DNA from: Paracoccus homiensis
Lineage (GTDB): Bacteria > Pseudomonadota > Alphaproteobacteria > Rhodobacterales > Rhodobacteraceae
Length of the DNA: 64,000 nt
Reading direction: 5' to 3'
Assembly (NCBI RefSeq): GCF_900111675.1
Contig: NZ_FOHO01000002.1
Coordinates: 186,001-250,000, forward strand
Shown here: positions 1 through 7,880 of the stretch, one piece after another
Position numbering within the stretch: position 1 is the stretch's first letter
How the letters are laid out: each line of letters begins with the position of its first letter
The notes under the pieces: generated by a model
The model's database searches: none
Told to the model about the DNA's origin: nothing
The model's input: only the letters and a program-made list of their open reading frames with translations
Translations under genes and position numbers: made by a program

Positions 1-950
1 CGGCGCAGCCCTTCCTCGACGGTCAGCGAAGGGCGCCAACCCAGTTCGTCGCGGATGCGCGTCGGGTCGATGGCATAGCGGCGATCATGGCCCGGACGGT
101 CGGGCACGAAGCTGATCAGCCGGTCATGCGGCGCGCCCTGCGGCGACAATTGATCCATATGGGCGCAGATGGTGCGCACCAGGTCGATATTCGTCGCCTC
201 GTTCTCGCCCCCGATATTATAGCTGCGCCCGACCTGCCCCTGCTGCAGCACCAGCAGCAGCGCATCGGCGTGATCCTCGACATACAGCCAATCGCGGATA
301 TTGCCGCCATCGCCGTAAACCGGGATCTGTTCACCGGCCAGCGCCTTAAGGATGACGACCGGCACCAGCTTTTCGGGGAAGTGATAGGGTCCGTAATTGT
401 TGGAGCAATTGGTCAGGACGACCGGCAGGCCATAGGTTTCGTGCCAGGCCCGGACCAGATGGTCCGAACCCGCCTTGCTGGCGGAATAGGGGCTGCGCGG
501 GTCATAGGGCGTGGTTTCGGTGAACTGCCCGGTCTCACCCAGACTGCCGAAGACCTCATCGGTCGAGATGTGGTGGAAGCGAAACCCTTCGGGGCGGCCC
601 TTGGCGATCCAGTGGCTGCGGGCAGCCTCCAACAGGTTGAACGTGCCGATGACATTGGTTTCGACAAAGGCCGCGGGGCCGTCGATGGACCGGTCGACAT
701 GGCTTTCGGCGGCCAGATGCATCACTGCATCGGGGCTGTGTTCGGCAAAGACACGGTCCAGCGCCGCGCGGTCGCGAATATCGACCTGCTCGAAGGCATA
801 ATCGGGGCTGTCGGCGACCGCGGCGACATTCGCCAGATTGGCCGCATAGGTCAGCGCGTCCAGATTGACGACCTGATGGCCACGCGAAATCGCCAGCCTG
901 ACAACGGCAGAGCCGATGAACCCGGCGCCGCCGGTCACAAGAATTTTCAT
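1..950 (-). CDS. rmlB: dTDP-glucose 4,6-dehydratase (partial, cut by window edge)
   Basis: Second step of dTDP-L-rhamnose synthesis: NAD-dependent dehydration of dTDP-glucose to dTDP-4-keto-6-deoxyglucose, in the cytoplasm. Read leftward from ATG at 948-950, the product opens [13 protein letters not shown], the extended-SDR nucleotide-binding glycine motif. It continues with [23 protein letters not shown] and the catalytic YSASKAG (YxxxK), all diagnostic of RmlB. About 316 residues are inside the window; the C-terminal remainder lies beyond base 1. The start overlaps the stop of rmlC in an ATGA junction, so the two are co-transcribed. Supplies rhamnose or related deoxysugars for surface polysaccharide. 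Confidence 0.95.
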   Translation of the reverse strand, partial: MKILVTGGAGFIGSAVVRLAISRGHQVVNLDALTYAANLANVAAVADSPDYAFEQVDIRDRAALDRVFAEHSPDAVMHLAAESHVDRSIDGPAAFVETNVIGTFNLLEAARSHWIAKGRPEGFRFHHISTDEVFGSLGETGQFTETTPYDPRSPYSASKAGSDHLVRAWHETYGLPVVLTNCSNNYGPYHFPEKLVPVVILKALAGEQIPVYGDGGNIRDWLYVEDHADALLLVLQQGQVGRSYNIGGENEATNIDLVRTICAHMDQLSPQGAPHDRLISFVPDRPGHDRRYAIDPTRIRDELGWRPSLTVEEGLR

Positions 951-1507
951 GCCGCACCCTTCGCGGTAAATGGTGAAACCCAATCGTCGAAGGCGGGGGC
1001 GGCAAGGTCCTTGTCGGACAGCAGCGGATCGCTGACGCCCCAGTCGATGCCCAGGCTGTCCCAGCGCACGGCACCGTCGCTGGCGGCATCGTAATGCGCG
1101 GTGCATTTATAGACGATCTCGGTATCGGGTTCGCGGGTCACGAAACCATGCAGGAACCCGGCAGGGATCCACAGCTGTCGCCCGTTTTCAAAGCTCAGCT
1201 CGGTGCCGTACCACTGGCCATAGGTCGCGCTGCCCTGCCGCGCATCGACCGCCACGTCCCACAACGCCCCGCGACCGCAGCGCACCAGTTTGCCCTGTGC
1301 ATGGGGCGGCGACTGATAATGCAGCCCACGCAGCGTGCCGACCTTGCCGGACATGGAATGATTGTCCTGCACGAAGTCCGGCAGGTGGACACCCGCCTGT
1401 TCCAGCTTTGCCCGGTTCCAGCTTTCGGAAAAGAAGCCACGCGAATCGCCATGTCGGGCGGGCGTGATCACAAGCACTTCTGGAAGTGATGTGGTCTCGA
1501 TCTGCAT
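947..1507 (-). CDS. rmlC: dTDP-4-dehydrorhamnose 3,5-epimerase
   Basis: Epimerises C3 and C5 of dTDP-4-keto-6-deoxyglucose, the step after RmlB. The 186-residue length is normal for this cupin enzyme. The sequence has the typical GFFSESWN start, the active-site RGLHYQ motif with His63, [17 protein letters not shown], and [10 protein letters not shown]. It is the first gene of the leftward operon within the window and overlaps rmlB by 4 bp. The ATG at 1505-1507 has a modest GGTGACC-like ribosome site upstream. The order epimerase then dehydratase is one of the usual arrangements; rmlA and rmlD would be expected just outside the window. Confidence 0.96.
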   Translation of the reverse strand: MQIETTSLPEVLVITPARHGDSRGFFSESWNRAKLEQAGVHLPDFVQDNHSMSGKVGTLRGLHYQSPPHAQGKLVRCGRGALWDVAVDARQGSATYGQWYGTELSFENGRQLWIPAGFLHGFVTREPDTEIVYKCTAHYDAASDGAVRWDSLGIDWGVSDPLLSDKDLAAPAFDDWVSPFTAKGAA

Positions 1508-1675
1508 AAGAGGTCACCCAAAACAATCTACCTGTCGGGGTATAGGCAAGACGATGGGCGAAGTCACGCAGCGTCCCCCCAATTCGTTAGGCGAAACTTT
1601 ACCTATCCCGGCTATCCAATCTGGAAGCGCGCGGCCGGTTCATGGCAATTGCACATATTCAGATCGGACATTGTC

Positions 1676-3202
1676 ATGAGCCACCAGACCAATTTGCAGA
1701 TCGCGCGATACCTGACCACAGGTTTTTACGAAGATACCGGGCGTCCGGCCTCCAGCTTTCCGATATCAAGCACGGGCATGCTGACGGTGTTCGAAACGCT
1801 GGCCAGCCCCGCCGTGGCCCGGCTGGCCGACTACGCATTGTCGGCCTGGACCTCGGTCAGCGGGATCGGGTTTCGTCAGAACGGCACGAACCAGAACCAC
1901 GACATCAAACTGCAGGACAGTGCGTCGGGCGCGTGGTCGCAGACATGGTATCTGGGCAACGGCGATTCGACGAAATCGGTGGTGAATGTCAGCCAGGACT
2001 GGTCCGCGACCTACGGAACGCAGCTGATCAGCTATACGACGCAGACCTGGATCCACGAAATCGGGCACGCGCTGGGTCTGGGTCATTCCGGTCCCTATAA
2101 CGGCAGCGCCAGCATTGCTGACGCCGTCTTGCAGCAGGACAGCTGGCAGCGCACGGTGATGTCCTATTTCGCGCCGTGGGAAAATCCATCGGTCAACGCC
2201 GATGCCAGCTATGTGCTGACGCCGATGCCCGCCGATATCGTCGCGGTTCATTCCCTTTACGGCACACCCAGCGGGATCCGCACCGGAGCCGATGTCTATG
2301 GCTATGACGGCACCGCGTCCGGGGCCTACGCGGCCATCACCACCCTTCTGGAGAATAGCGCATCGGTGCGCCCGTTTTTCTTCACCATCTTCGATCAGGG
2401 CGGGCGCGACACGATCAACATGTCGCAAGACGGGCGCAGCCAGACCGTCAACCTGCGCCCCGACACGTTTTCCAGCGTTCTGGGCGGCACCAACAATATG
2501 GGCATCGCGCATGAAACCCTGATCGAGAATTATGTCGCCGGCAGCGGCGCGGATCGCGTGGGCGGCAACTGGCTCGCGAACGATATCCGCGGCCTTGGCG
2601 GCAACGACCGGCTGGACGGTCGCTGGGGCAATGATGTGCTGCGCGGCGATCTGGGCAATGACACGCTGCTGGGCGGGCGCGGGAATGATCGCCTGTGGGG
2701 CAACCAGAACAGTGACCGCCTGTTCGGCGGCGATGGCGATGACAGCCTGGATGGCGGCATTGGCAATGACACGCTGGAAGGCCAGAACGGTGCTGACCGC
2801 CTGTTCGGCGCCGATGGCCGTGACACGCTGATTGGCGGGCATGGCTGGGACAAGCTGTTCGGCGGCGCCGGCGACGACCGCCTGATCGGCGGCAGCTATT
2901 CAGACGGGCTTTGGGGGGGCGCGGGGGCCGACCAGTTCGTCTTTGGCTGGGCGGCGAATTCGGACACGAGCCGCGACCGCGTCTGGGATTTCCGGGCCGG
3001 GGTCGATCATATCGACCTGCGCGGTATGGGCCTGAACTTCATCGGTCGGCGCGGCTTTGATGGCTCTGACGCCGTGCTGCGCAAATGGACCGACGAATAC
3101 GGCACACATCTGACCGCGGATCGCGACGGCGACCGGGACGCGGATTTCCACCTTGTCCTGCGCGGCATATCGGATGTCGCCGCCGACGATCTGTGGCTAT
3201 AG
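1676..3202 (+). CDS. serralysin-like RTX zinc metalloprotease (peptidase M10B)
   Basis: Predicted secreted zinc protease of 508 residues from ATG 1676; a TTG nine codons earlier is possible but has no ribosome site. The zinc motif HEIGHALGLGH is at about residues 127-137, followed by the Met-turn VMSYF whose Tyr is the extra zinc ligand of serralysins. RTX nonapeptides (GGxGxDxLxG) run from about residue 290 to 420. A C-terminal module follows (DRVWDFRAGVDHIDL, ending DDLWL). There is no N-terminal signal peptide, as expected for type I secretion through an uncleaved C-terminal signal. No type I secretion genes are in the window, so export must use a system elsewhere. It stands alone between rmlC and a small exported protein. 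Confidence 0.9.
   Translation: MSHQTNLQIARYLTTGFYEDTGRPASSFPISSTGMLTVFETLASPAVARLADYALSAWTSVSGIGFRQNGTNQNHDIKLQDSASGAWSQTWYLGNGDSTKSVVNVSQDWSATYGTQLISYTTQTWIHEIGHALGLGHSGPYNGSASIADAVLQQDSWQRTVMSYFAPWENPSVNADASYVLTPMPADIVAVHSLYGTPSGIRTGADVYGYDGTASGAYAAITTLLENSASVRPFFFTIFDQGGRDTINMSQDGRSQTVNLRPDTFSSVLGGTNNMGIAHETLIENYVAGSGADRVGGNWLANDIRGLGGNDRLDGRWGNDVLRGDLGNDTLLGGRGNDRLWGNQNSDRLFGGDGDDSLDGGIGNDTLEGQNGADRLFGADGRDTLIGGHGWDKLFGGAGDDRLIGGSYSDGLWGGAGADQFVFGWAANSDTSRDRVWDFRAGVDHIDLRGMGLNFIGRRGFDGSDAVLRKWTDEYGTHLTADRDGDRDADFHLVLRGISDVAADDLWL
2545..2935 (+). repeat. RTX nonapeptide repeats of the serralysin-like protease
   Basis: About fourteen tandem 27-bp coding units give the calcium-binding pattern GGxGxDxLx (for example GGRGNDRLWG, GGDGDDSLDG, GGAGDDRLIG). 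In the family these fold as a parallel beta-roll on binding calcium outside the cell. Coding repeats, not a CRISPR. Confidence 0.85.
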
Positions 3203-3267
3203 CGCCAGGATCGGAACCCGCCGCGACCACATAGCGTTGATCATCCGAACACCCATACGAGGTTCAG

Positions 3268-3573
3268 ATGCTACGCCACATCGTCCTTAGCGCGACCCTT
3301 CTGGCGGGGCCGGCATTTTCGCAGGAAGCGCCCGCAACCTCGCCCGATTGCGACGCCGCCAGCATGGCACAGCCCGCCTCGGACGCCAGCCCCGAGGCTG
3401 ACCGCGCCGTGGAGGGCAATACCGGTTGGAGCGGCGGCACCGGCGGTTCCTTCATAGGCACCAATTCGCAGGGCTCTGTCTCGCATGTGACCTGGCATCC
3501 GCCGACGGCCCGTGGGCTGGATCTGTCCGGCACGCCCGAAAACTGGCCCGATCCTGCCGGTGGCCGCTGCTAG
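3268..3573 (+). CDS. small exported hypothetical protein
   Basis: A 101-residue product I do not recognise. It begins MLRHIVLSATLLAGPAFSQ, a standard Sec signal peptide with likely cleavage after AFS. The mature part is acidic and Gly/Pro-rich, with the stretch GWSGGTGGSFIGTNSQG followed by VTWHPPTARGLDLSGTPENWP. There is one Cys near the start of the mature protein and one as the last residue, so a disulfide is possible. ACGAGG about 7 bases before the ATG is an acceptable ribosome site. It starts 65 bp after the protease stop on the same strand, so co-transcription is possible. Similar short WHPPTA-type periplasmic proteins occur in Rhodobacteraceae as far as I recall; function unknown. Confidence 0.65.
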   Translation: MLRHIVLSATLLAGPAFSQEAPATSPDCDAASMAQPASDASPEADRAVEGNTGWSGGTGGSFIGTNSQGSVSHVTWHPPTARGLDLSGTPENWPDPAGGRC

Positions 3574-3655
3574 ATCTGCGATGTCGCGCCCTGAAGGCCG
3601 GCGCCTGACCCCAACCGGACGCGGTGAAAGGGCGATGGTGTCGCCCCGCCCGCCC

Positions 3656-4234
3656 CTACGGCTGCCCGAACACCTCTGACGCGATCGCCTGTGCGAAGTG
3701 ACGGTCCAGCCCCCGCCGGTTGAGCAAGCGGTACCAGAACGCGCCGTGGACAAGTCCCGAGATCAGTTCGGCATCCCGCCCTGACGAAAGCTCTCCGCGC
3801 GTCTGGGCCTGTCGCAGCAGGTCCGTGATCATCTGTTCACGCGGCAGAATGAACCTTGCTGCAAATTTTTCCTGAAATGCCGCATCCTGCTGGGCTGCGG
3901 CGATCAGGGCGCGCAAGACATCCCCATTCACCAGTAGATGGTCGAACACATTGGCCAGAAACTCTTCCAGCAACTCGCGGCAGGGCCGCGGATCGTCCAG
4001 ACGCGGGGCCGCCGCGTAGCTTTGCGTTTCTTCCAGCACGGCATCCAGCACAAGATCCGCCTTCGTATCCCAGCGATTGTATAGCGTCTGCCGCGCCACA
4101 CCGGCCTGTTTGACGATTGCCGCGATCGAGACCCTTTCGTAGCCATTCTCGCGGACAAGCCGCAACGCGGCCGCCCGCAGATCCAGACTGGCCTGCGCGT
4201 TCACCGGCCGTCCGCTGACATTCTTCGTGGTCAT
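3656..4234 (-). CDS. TetR/AcrR-family transcriptional repressor
   Basis: A 192-residue regulator from ATG 4232-4234 (a GTG three codons upstream is an alternative). The N-terminal helix-turn-helix is at about residues 15-60, with the classic sequence GYERVSIAAIVKQAGVARQTLYNRW. The C-terminal part is a helical ligand-binding domain of usual length. It is divergently oriented to the drug exporter at 4335, and the 100-bp space between them holds a 19-bp palindrome overlapping the likely exporter promoter. The simplest reading is that it represses the exporter and itself until an inducing compound binds. The inducer cannot be told from sequence. Confidence 0.9.
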   Translation of the reverse strand: MTTKNVSGRPVNAQASLDLRAAALRLVRENGYERVSIAAIVKQAGVARQTLYNRWDTKADLVLDAVLEETQSYAAAPRLDDPRPCRELLEEFLANVFDHLLVNGDVLRALIAAAQQDAAFQEKFAARFILPREQMITDLLRQAQTRGELSSGRDAELISGLVHGAFWYRLLNRRGLDRHFAQAIASEVFGQP

Positions 4235-4271
4235 GCACAGCACCTGTTCATCAATGCACTCTGGCCCTTCC

Positions 4272-4301
4272 TTTACATTAAAGACGGCAGTCCATTAATT
4301 T
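4272..4301 (+). promoter_or_regulatory. possible promoter of the Bcr/CflA-type exporter
   Basis: TTTACA (4272-4277) and TAATTT (4296-4301) are separated by 18 bp, about 35 bases before the exporter ATG. The -10 element lies inside the palindromic operator, which would fit repression by promoter occlusion. Assigned by eye only. Confidence 0.3.
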
Positions 4302-4308
4302 AATGGAC
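4290..4308. promoter_or_regulatory. palindromic operator between tetR-type gene and MFS exporter
   Basis: Arms GTCCATTAA and TTAATGGAC flank one central base, giving a perfect 19-bp palindrome. A second, overlapping inverted repeat, TGGAC-CAAA-GTCCA, spans 4304-4317, so two regulator dimers could bind side by side as in QacR-type operators. Its length, its position in the divergent intergenic region and its overlap with the likely -10 box make it the expected TetR-family binding site. Confidence 0.6.
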
Positions 4309-4334
4309 CAAAGTCCACTAACGCTATCGGATTG

Positions 4335-5543
4335 ATGATGCCCCAATTTTCTCCAACCCCCAAACACGCCGCCACCATCACGGCGACCCTGGGCCTGCTG
4401 TCGCTGTTTCCCCCGCTGGCGACGGACATGTATCTTGCCGCGCTTGGGGACCTGGCCCTTTCGATGAGGGCCACACATACAGCGGCCGAGTTTTCCCTGT
4501 CGATCTTCTTTCTTGGCCTGTGCCTGGGGCAGCTTCTGCTTGGCCCGCTGACCGATAGCTACGGTCGAAAAGCCCCGCTTCTGATCGGGATCGCGATCTT
4601 TGGCGCAACCTCGGTCGCTTTGCTGCTGGTCGATGACATCGCCTGGTTCAATGCGCTGCGTTTTCTTCAGGCCATCGGCGCAAGCGCCGGCATGGTCGTG
4701 GGGCGCGCTGTCGTGAAGGATCTGTATGACGGGCGTCGTGCGGCGCAGGTGATGACCGTTCTTGTGATGCTGCTGACGATCGGCCCGATCGCGTCGCCGA
4801 CACTGGGCAGCATCCTTCTTGAGGCTTTCGGGTGGCGCTCGATCTTTGCGACGATGGCTGTCATCAGCGTGCTGGCCTTTGGCCTGTCGCTGATCGTGCT
4901 GCCCGAAACCCTTCCGGCTGGCGACCGCAAGGCGCAGCCCCTTGCCAATGGTTTGCGGGCCGCGGCCGCGCTGTTGTCGCAGCGCAGTTTCGTGGGCATG
5001 GCGCTTGTCTCGGGCCTGGTGCAGGGCGGCATGTTCGCGTTCATCACGGGATCCTCCGCGGTGTTTCAGGGGATCTTCGGGCTTGGCTCACTTCAGTTCG
5101 GCGTCACCTTCGCCCTTATCGCCGCCGCATTGGTGATTTTCGGCAAGCTCAACGGCGCCCTGCTGAACCGTTTCAGCCCTAGACAGATCGTCACGGCGGG
5201 CCTGCCCCTGTTCCTTGCCGCGACCCTGATCCTGACATTGACGTCCGGAACGCAAAGCCTGTGGGTGTTCGCCGTTCCGCTTTGGCTGTCGATCGGCATG
5301 GTCGGGCTGCTTTCGGCCAATGCGATGTCGATGACGATGGAGCTTTCGGGCAAGGATGCCGGCATGGGATCGGCATTGCTTGGCGCCAGCCAGTTCGCGA
5401 TCGCCTTTACGGTCTCTTCCTGCGTTGCGCTTGGGGCCAAGGAAACCGCGCTGCCCATGACCCTTGGCCTGCTGGTGCCCGCCTGCGCTGCGACACTACT
5501 GTTCCAGACACTGCGCGAACGCATCCGGCCCGCGACCGTGTAG
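4335..5543 (+). CDS. Bcr/CflA-family MFS drug exporter (DHA1)
   Basis: Twelve-helix major facilitator protein of about 402 residues in the inner membrane, predicted to pump small drugs out in exchange for protons. The start FPPLATDMYLAALGDLA matches the LPLxTDMYLPALP signature of the bicyclomycin/chloramphenicol resistance subfamily. The loop motif A, GPLTDSYGRKAPLL, sits after helix 2. Three start codons lie in a row (TTG-ATG-ATG at 4332, 4335, 4338); the first ATG is chosen. It is transcribed away from the TetR-type gene and probably controlled by it through the palindrome at 4290. The substrate is unknown. Confidence 0.9.
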   Translation: MMPQFSPTPKHAATITATLGLLSLFPPLATDMYLAALGDLALSMRATHTAAEFSLSIFFLGLCLGQLLLGPLTDSYGRKAPLLIGIAIFGATSVALLLVDDIAWFNALRFLQAIGASAGMVVGRAVVKDLYDGRRAAQVMTVLVMLLTIGPIASPTLGSILLEAFGWRSIFATMAVISVLAFGLSLIVLPETLPAGDRKAQPLANGLRAAAALLSQRSFVGMALVSGLVQGGMFAFITGSSAVFQGIFGLGSLQFGVTFALIAAALVIFGKLNGALLNRFSPRQIVTAGLPLFLAATLILTLTSGTQSLWVFAVPLWLSIGMVGLLSANAMSMTMELSGKDAGMGSALLGASQFAIAFTVSSCVALGAKETALPMTLGLLVPACAATLLFQTLRERIRPATV

Positions 5544-5603
5544 GGCGGCAGTCCGCGATCCTCCAGCTTTCAGACCAGCGCGTTCGGGGACCAGAAACAA
5601 GAA

Positions 5604-5641
5604 AACCCCTGAAACTCAATTGTTGTTGAGTTTCAGGGGTT
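5604..5641 (-). terminator. rho-independent terminator after tRNA-Leu
   Basis: Perfect 16-bp stem (AACCCCTGAAACTCAA at 5604-5619 with its complement at 5626-5641) and a 6-base loop. On the minus strand it directly follows the tRNA and continues into a T-rich tail. It may also stop rightward transcription from the exporter. Confidence 0.8.
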
Positions 5642-5646
5642 TGCTA

Positions 5647-5731
5647 TGGTGCCCAGGAGAGGACTCGAACCTCCACGCCTTGCGGCACACGGACCTGAAC
5701 CGTGCGCGTCTACCAATTCCGCCACCTGGGC
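5647..5731 (-). tRNA. tRNA-Leu (anticodon CAG)
   Basis: The minus strand folds as an 85-nt class II tRNA including an encoded CCA end. Acceptor GCCCAGG pairs with CCTGGGC. The D-loop region is GGCGGAATTGGTAGACGCGC. The anticodon stem CACGG/CCGTG has loop TTCAGGT, giving CAG. There is a long variable arm, and the T-arm contains GGTTCGAGTCC. It reads CUG leucine codons, which are very frequent in this GC-rich genome. A strong terminator follows. Confidence 0.97.
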
Positions 5732-5938
5732 AGGTGGTGTGAGGCGGGTCTCTAAAGGCAGTTCAGGGGGCCGTCAATGGCGATTTCAGAAAAAATCGCA
5801 TTCGGGCGAAAATTTCTTTCCTGGGGGTCGGGACATCCTGTCGCGGCGCGCCGAAGCGCCCCCGCTTCACCTTGCCCGACCGGCTGGGCTTGGGTAATGA
5901 TCGCCCGCAACAGTGGGCACGAAGGAGGCGCAGAGCCG

Positions 5939-6925
5939 ATGGCGAAACTGGTCACGATCTTTGGCGGCTCGGGATTTGTCGGACGGCAGGTCACGCAGCT
6001 GATGGCCAAGCGGGGCTGGCGCGTCCGCGTCGCCGTGCGCCGCCCGGACGAAGCCCTGTTCACCCGCACCTATGGCGCGGTCGGCCAGGTGGTTCCGGTG
6101 CTGTGCAACATCCGCGACGAAGCCTCGGTCCGCGCCGCGATGTCCGAGGCCGACGCCGTCGTGAACTGCGTCAATATTACGAACCCAGAAGGCAAAAGCA
6201 CCTTCAGCAGCGTCTTTGAAGAAGGGGCCGCGATCATTGCGCGCCTGTCGGCCGAAATGGATGTCGCGCAGATCGTCCACATTTCGGGGATCGGGGTCGA
6301 TCCCGATTCTGACAGCAAATATGTCGCCGCCAAGGCCCGCGGCGAACGCGCCGTGCTGACGGCGCGCCCGGACGCGATCGTGCTGCGCCCGTCGGTGATC
6401 TTCGGAACCGGCGACAGCTTTTTCAACCGTTTCGCCAGCATGGCGCGATTCGGTCCGGTGATGCCGATTTCGGGCGCATCGACCAGAATGCAGCCGGTGC
6501 ATGTGGATGACGTGGCCCTTGCCGCCGCCAAGGGGGCCTGCGGCGAGGTTCCGCCGGGCATCTACGAACTGGGCGGCCCCGAGGTGATGACCCTGCGCGA
6601 AATCATCGCCCTGGTGCTGAAAACCATCCATCGCCGCCGCCTGATCGCGAACATGCCGTTCTGGATGGCGGGAATCGGTGCGGGCGTACTGGACGGCGCA
6701 AGCTATGTGACCGGCGGCCTGTTCACGAACCGCATTCTCAGCCGGGATCAACTTGCGCTGCTGCGGGAAGACAATGTCGTCTCGGACGGGGCCAAGGGCT
6801 TTGCCGATCTGGGCATCCAGCCGACCGCGCCCGAGGCGGTACTGGAACAATATCTGTGGCGCTTCCGCCCGTCGGGGCAATATGACGCCATCAAGGATTC
6901 GGCCAAGAACCTGCGCAATCACTGA
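5939..6925 (+). CDS. complex I NDUFA9-like NAD(P)-binding protein
   Basis: A 328-residue atypical SDR. It starts [18 protein letters not shown], with the GGSGFVG nucleotide-binding loop, and continues with [30 protein letters not shown] and [11 protein letters not shown], the pattern of NDUFA9/NmrA-like proteins. In alphaproteobacteria such proteins are annotated as complex I NDUFA9-family, but a role in bacterial complex I is not established here. The ATG at 5939 is preferred over upstream in-frame starts because AAGGAGG precedes it at good spacing. Its TGA overlaps the ATG of uppP. Confidence 0.85.
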   Translation: MAKLVTIFGGSGFVGRQVTQLMAKRGWRVRVAVRRPDEALFTRTYGAVGQVVPVLCNIRDEASVRAAMSEADAVVNCVNITNPEGKSTFSSVFEEGAAIIARLSAEMDVAQIVHISGIGVDPDSDSKYVAAKARGERAVLTARPDAIVLRPSVIFGTGDSFFNRFASMARFGPVMPISGASTRMQPVHVDDVALAAAKGACGEVPPGIYELGGPEVMTLREIIALVLKTIHRRRLIANMPFWMAGIGAGVLDGASYVTGGLFTNRILSRDQLALLREDNVVSDGAKGFADLGIQPTAPEAVLEQYLWRFRPSGQYDAIKDSAKNLRNH

Positions 6926-7728
6926 TGCCCCACAACACCATCGTCGCCGCGGTCCTCGGACTTCTTGAGGGCCTGACCGAGTTCATCCCGGTCTCATCGA
7001 CCGGTCACGTCCTGCTGGCCGGCCATTTCCTGAACTTCCATTCGCCCGGTCGCGCCTTCGAGGTCGTGATTCAGCTGGGGGCGGTGCTGGCCATTCTTGG
7101 CGTCTATGCCACGCGGCTATGGGGCATCTTCTCGACCGCCCCGCATGATGCGCAATCGCGGCGCTTCATCCTGGCGGTGCTGCTGGCATTTCTGCCGGCG
7201 GTGGTGATCGGCGTGATGGCCCATGACATCATCAAGACGGTCCTGTTCGAAACCCCGCTGCTGATCGCCGTGATGCTGATCCTGGGCGGGATCGTGATTC
7301 TGTTCGTGGACCGCATGGCCACAAACCCGCGCTATGACCGGGCCGAGGATTTTCCGCTGTCCATGGCGTTCAAGATCGGCGTAATCCAGTGCCTTGCGAT
7401 GATTCCCGGCGTCTCGCGATCGGGCTCGACCATCGTGGGCGCGTTGCTGCTGGGCGCGGACAAACGCTCGGCGGCAGAGTTTTCGTTCTTTCTGTCGATG
7501 CCAACGATGCTGGGGGCCTTCGTCTACGATCTCTACAAGAATCGCGATGTGCTGGACGCCGCGGCGCTTGGCGATATCGCGGTGGGATTCGTCTGCGCCT
7601 TCATCACCGCGATCTTCGTCGTGCGCTGGCTTTTGGGCTATGTCTCGCAAAAGGGTTATGCGCTTTTCGGTTGGTGGCGTATCATCGTCGGGACGGTCGC
7701 GCTGATCGCGCTTTTCGCCACTACGTAA
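6925..7728 (+). CDS. uppP: undecaprenyl-diphosphatase
   Basis: Integral membrane phosphatase of 267 residues that recycles undecaprenyl diphosphate to the monophosphate carrier used for peptidoglycan and surface polysaccharide; overexpression in other bacteria gives bacitracin resistance (BacA). Both family signatures are present: [17 protein letters not shown] near the N-terminus, and [10 protein letters not shown] in the middle with its catalytic Arg/Ser. Several hydrophobic helices follow. It starts in a TGATG overlap with the preceding SDR, so the two are translationally coupled. Confidence 0.97.
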   Translation: MPHNTIVAAVLGLLEGLTEFIPVSSTGHVLLAGHFLNFHSPGRAFEVVIQLGAVLAILGVYATRLWGIFSTAPHDAQSRRFILAVLLAFLPAVVIGVMAHDIIKTVLFETPLLIAVMLILGGIVILFVDRMATNPRYDRAEDFPLSMAFKIGVIQCLAMIPGVSRSGSTIVGALLLGADKRSAAEFSFFLSMPTMLGAFVYDLYKNRDVLDAAALGDIAVGFVCAFITAIFVVRWLLGYVSQKGYALFGWWRIIVGTVALIALFATT

Positions 7729-7734
7729 CACATA

Positions 7735-7803
7735 CTGACCTATTTTGACCAGATTCATCGCCGCCCCACCCATCAAGGCGGCGAAAATCGCAATTTAGGT
7801 CAG
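7735..7803. promoter_or_regulatory. long inverted repeat in the uppP-gltD intergenic region
   Basis: CTGACCTA (7735-7742) is repeated inverted as TAGGTCAG (7796-7803). A nested hairpin CGCCGCC/GGCGGCG lies at 7759-7783, and further TGACC/TGAC copies are nearby. It could be a regulator site for the glt operon or a folded transcript end. No T-run follows, so it is not a standard terminator. Confidence 0.22.
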
Positions 7804-7880
7804 CACTACTGACTTTTCATTCCCTGCGCCTTGGTTTATCGCAACTGCGGGAGTTCCTGACAGTTGGAAGGTGCGCAGCT

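Noticed and set aside
87-1094. 335-codon plus-strand frame over rmlB and rmlC
   Set aside because: Antisense shadow of two certain enzymes; no domain.
1590-1600. GGCGAAACTTT upstream of the protease, the same 11 bases as seen before the photolyase
   Set aside because: The matching GTCTA-type -10 is absent at 16 bp, so a shared ECF promoter is not supported.
3630-3646. GGGCGA/TCGCCC hairpin between the small exported protein and the TetR-type gene
   Set aside because: Six-base stem without T-run; too weak to call a terminator.
7759-7783. CGCCGCC/GGCGGCG hairpin as uppP terminator
   Set aside because: On the plus strand it is followed by AAAA, not T, and on the minus strand by no T-run.
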